Assembly (NCBI GenBank): GCA_024305405.1
Contig: JAKNDB010000068.1
Location: forward strand, 4,902,001 to 4,966,000
Reading direction: 5' to 3'
DNA: 64,000 nucleotides
From: Dirofilaria immitis
Lineage: Eukaryota; Nematoda; Chromadorea; Rhabditida; Onchocercidae
Under the pieces are notes generated by a model that saw only the letters and a program-made list of their open reading frames with translations, made no database searches and was not told where the DNA came from. Positions 40,859-64,000 of this stretch are shown piece after piece; position 1 is the first letter of the stretch, and every line of letters starts with the position of its first letter. Both the position numbers and the translations under genes were made by a program.

Positions 40859-41629
40859 ATAATAAATATTCAACGATATTTACTTAATTATGCTATACTG
40901 TATTCAAATATGTGTATTTGTATGTGGATGTCTGTAAGCGATTAGATTTTATTTTTTATTTTTAAATTTTAAATTTATCGACACTTTTTATTTATTTATC
41001 TTTCTTGTATTGTTAGTACAATATATTAGGATATTCATTTATTTTAATATCAATGATACGGTATATTAGATTATTCGTTAATTTTGACACAATATGATAT
41101 ATTAGGTTATCTATTCATTTTGATACGAATAATACAGTATATTAGATTGTCCATTCATTTTAATATTAATAATAATAATAATAACAATAATAGCATAGTG
41201 TATTAAGTTATCGTTATCCATTGATAAATTTAAATGAATGGATAATTTAATATAGATAATGGATGATAAAGATCATATTTATATAAATTTACATATTCAT
41301 ATTTATCATTTATACAGGAAATTTGTTTGACATCAAATATTTATTCAACAATTATTCACTTCAAAGAAGATTACTCATACATTCTATATAAATACATATT
41401 ATCGGATGATTACTGAATGCTTACTATATGGTACTATCAACAGTTTGTATTTATTTACTAATTACTTACTGTAACTGATTATTTTATTGAAAAGAGAGAA
41501 AAGCTTGCATTGTTATTCCTATTCCTATTTCTCTTATTATATTAACTATTATTTACTAAACAAGAAGACTGATACTATTGTTTTACAATAGCTAGTCTTA
41601 GCAATGTGCTAATATTATCCGCTTACCGT

Positions 41630-64000
<22,371 letters not shown>

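Larger units (their letters stand above)
39860..41629 (+). promoter_or_regulatory. Probable upstream regulatory region of the T-box gene
   Basis: Two GC-richer stretches (about 39860-40260 and 40240-40440, the second with many C-rich pyrimidine runs) and the unique sequence at 40560-40680 interrupt the AT-rich background within 1.8 kb of the T-box ATG. An AGGTGTCA sequence at about 40580 resembles a T-box half-site. A 166-codon minus-strand open frame (39705-40205) overlaps this region but is Ser-rich through a TCA repeat and looks accidental. Promoter function is inferred from position and composition only. Confidence 0.4.

Noticed and set aside
40432..40873. Minus-strand frames with poly-Asp and Cys/Val-rich repeats
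   Set aside because: They come from the CAT and CATA microsatellites.

Overview
The window is an AT-rich, intron-rich piece of animal nuclear DNA. Its genes look like those of a parasitic nematode, most likely a filarial or other spirurid worm. That placement is an inference from base composition, microsatellite load, short T/CAG acceptor sites and protein resemblance; the species cannot be named from the sequence alone. All recognised protein genes lie on the + strand. There are no operon-like bacterial genes, CRISPR arrays, phage genes or clear transposon coding regions.

Layout. (1) 2481-4813 holds the seven 3' exons of a GH37 trehalase whose N-terminal exons were not found. (2) 4814-14668 is mostly empty AT-rich spacer. 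It contains one tRNA-Gln(UUG)-like gene with a shortened T arm (11190-11259), a diverged dispersed repeat pair near 12.0/12.5 kb, and a CATT-type satellite at 13.73-14.28 kb with higher-order periodicity. (3) 14669-18386 is a gene for a predicted type II membrane protein with a Thr-rich stalk and a beta-propeller-like ectodomain. (4) 18387-21308 is empty spacer. (5) 21309-36045 is an HGH1 (FAM203) homologue in six exons, with introns of 6.6 and 5.5 kb. HGH1 is an armadillo-type chaperone adaptor for translation elongation factor 2. (6) 36046-41629 is spacer whose last 1.7 kb, rich in GC islets and microsatellites, probably contains the promoter of the next gene. (7) 41630 to the window end is a TBX2/TBX3-subfamily T-box transcription factor (C. 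elegans tbx-2 type). Its four recognised exons are spread over 22 kb, and its introns are full of microsatellites, foldbacks and a few GC-richer islets that could be regulatory.

The genes have unrelated jobs: sugar metabolism, a surface protein, eEF2 folding and developmental transcription. I see no sign that they form a functional cluster. The most checkable oddity is three reading-frame breaks of the same kind, each equivalent to one missing base. One is in HGH1 (about 22227), one in T-box exon 1 (a T run at 41731-41736) and one near the T-box 3' end (about 63870-63900). They point to uncorrected sequence errors more than to pseudogenes. Other points of interest are an Arg in place of the usual Trp next to the trehalase catalytic Asp, the short-armed tRNA, a GGCGGT/ACCGCC-closed structured element in HGH1 intron 4, and two palindromic E-boxes in T-box intron 2. 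I did not find a convincing new biological system.
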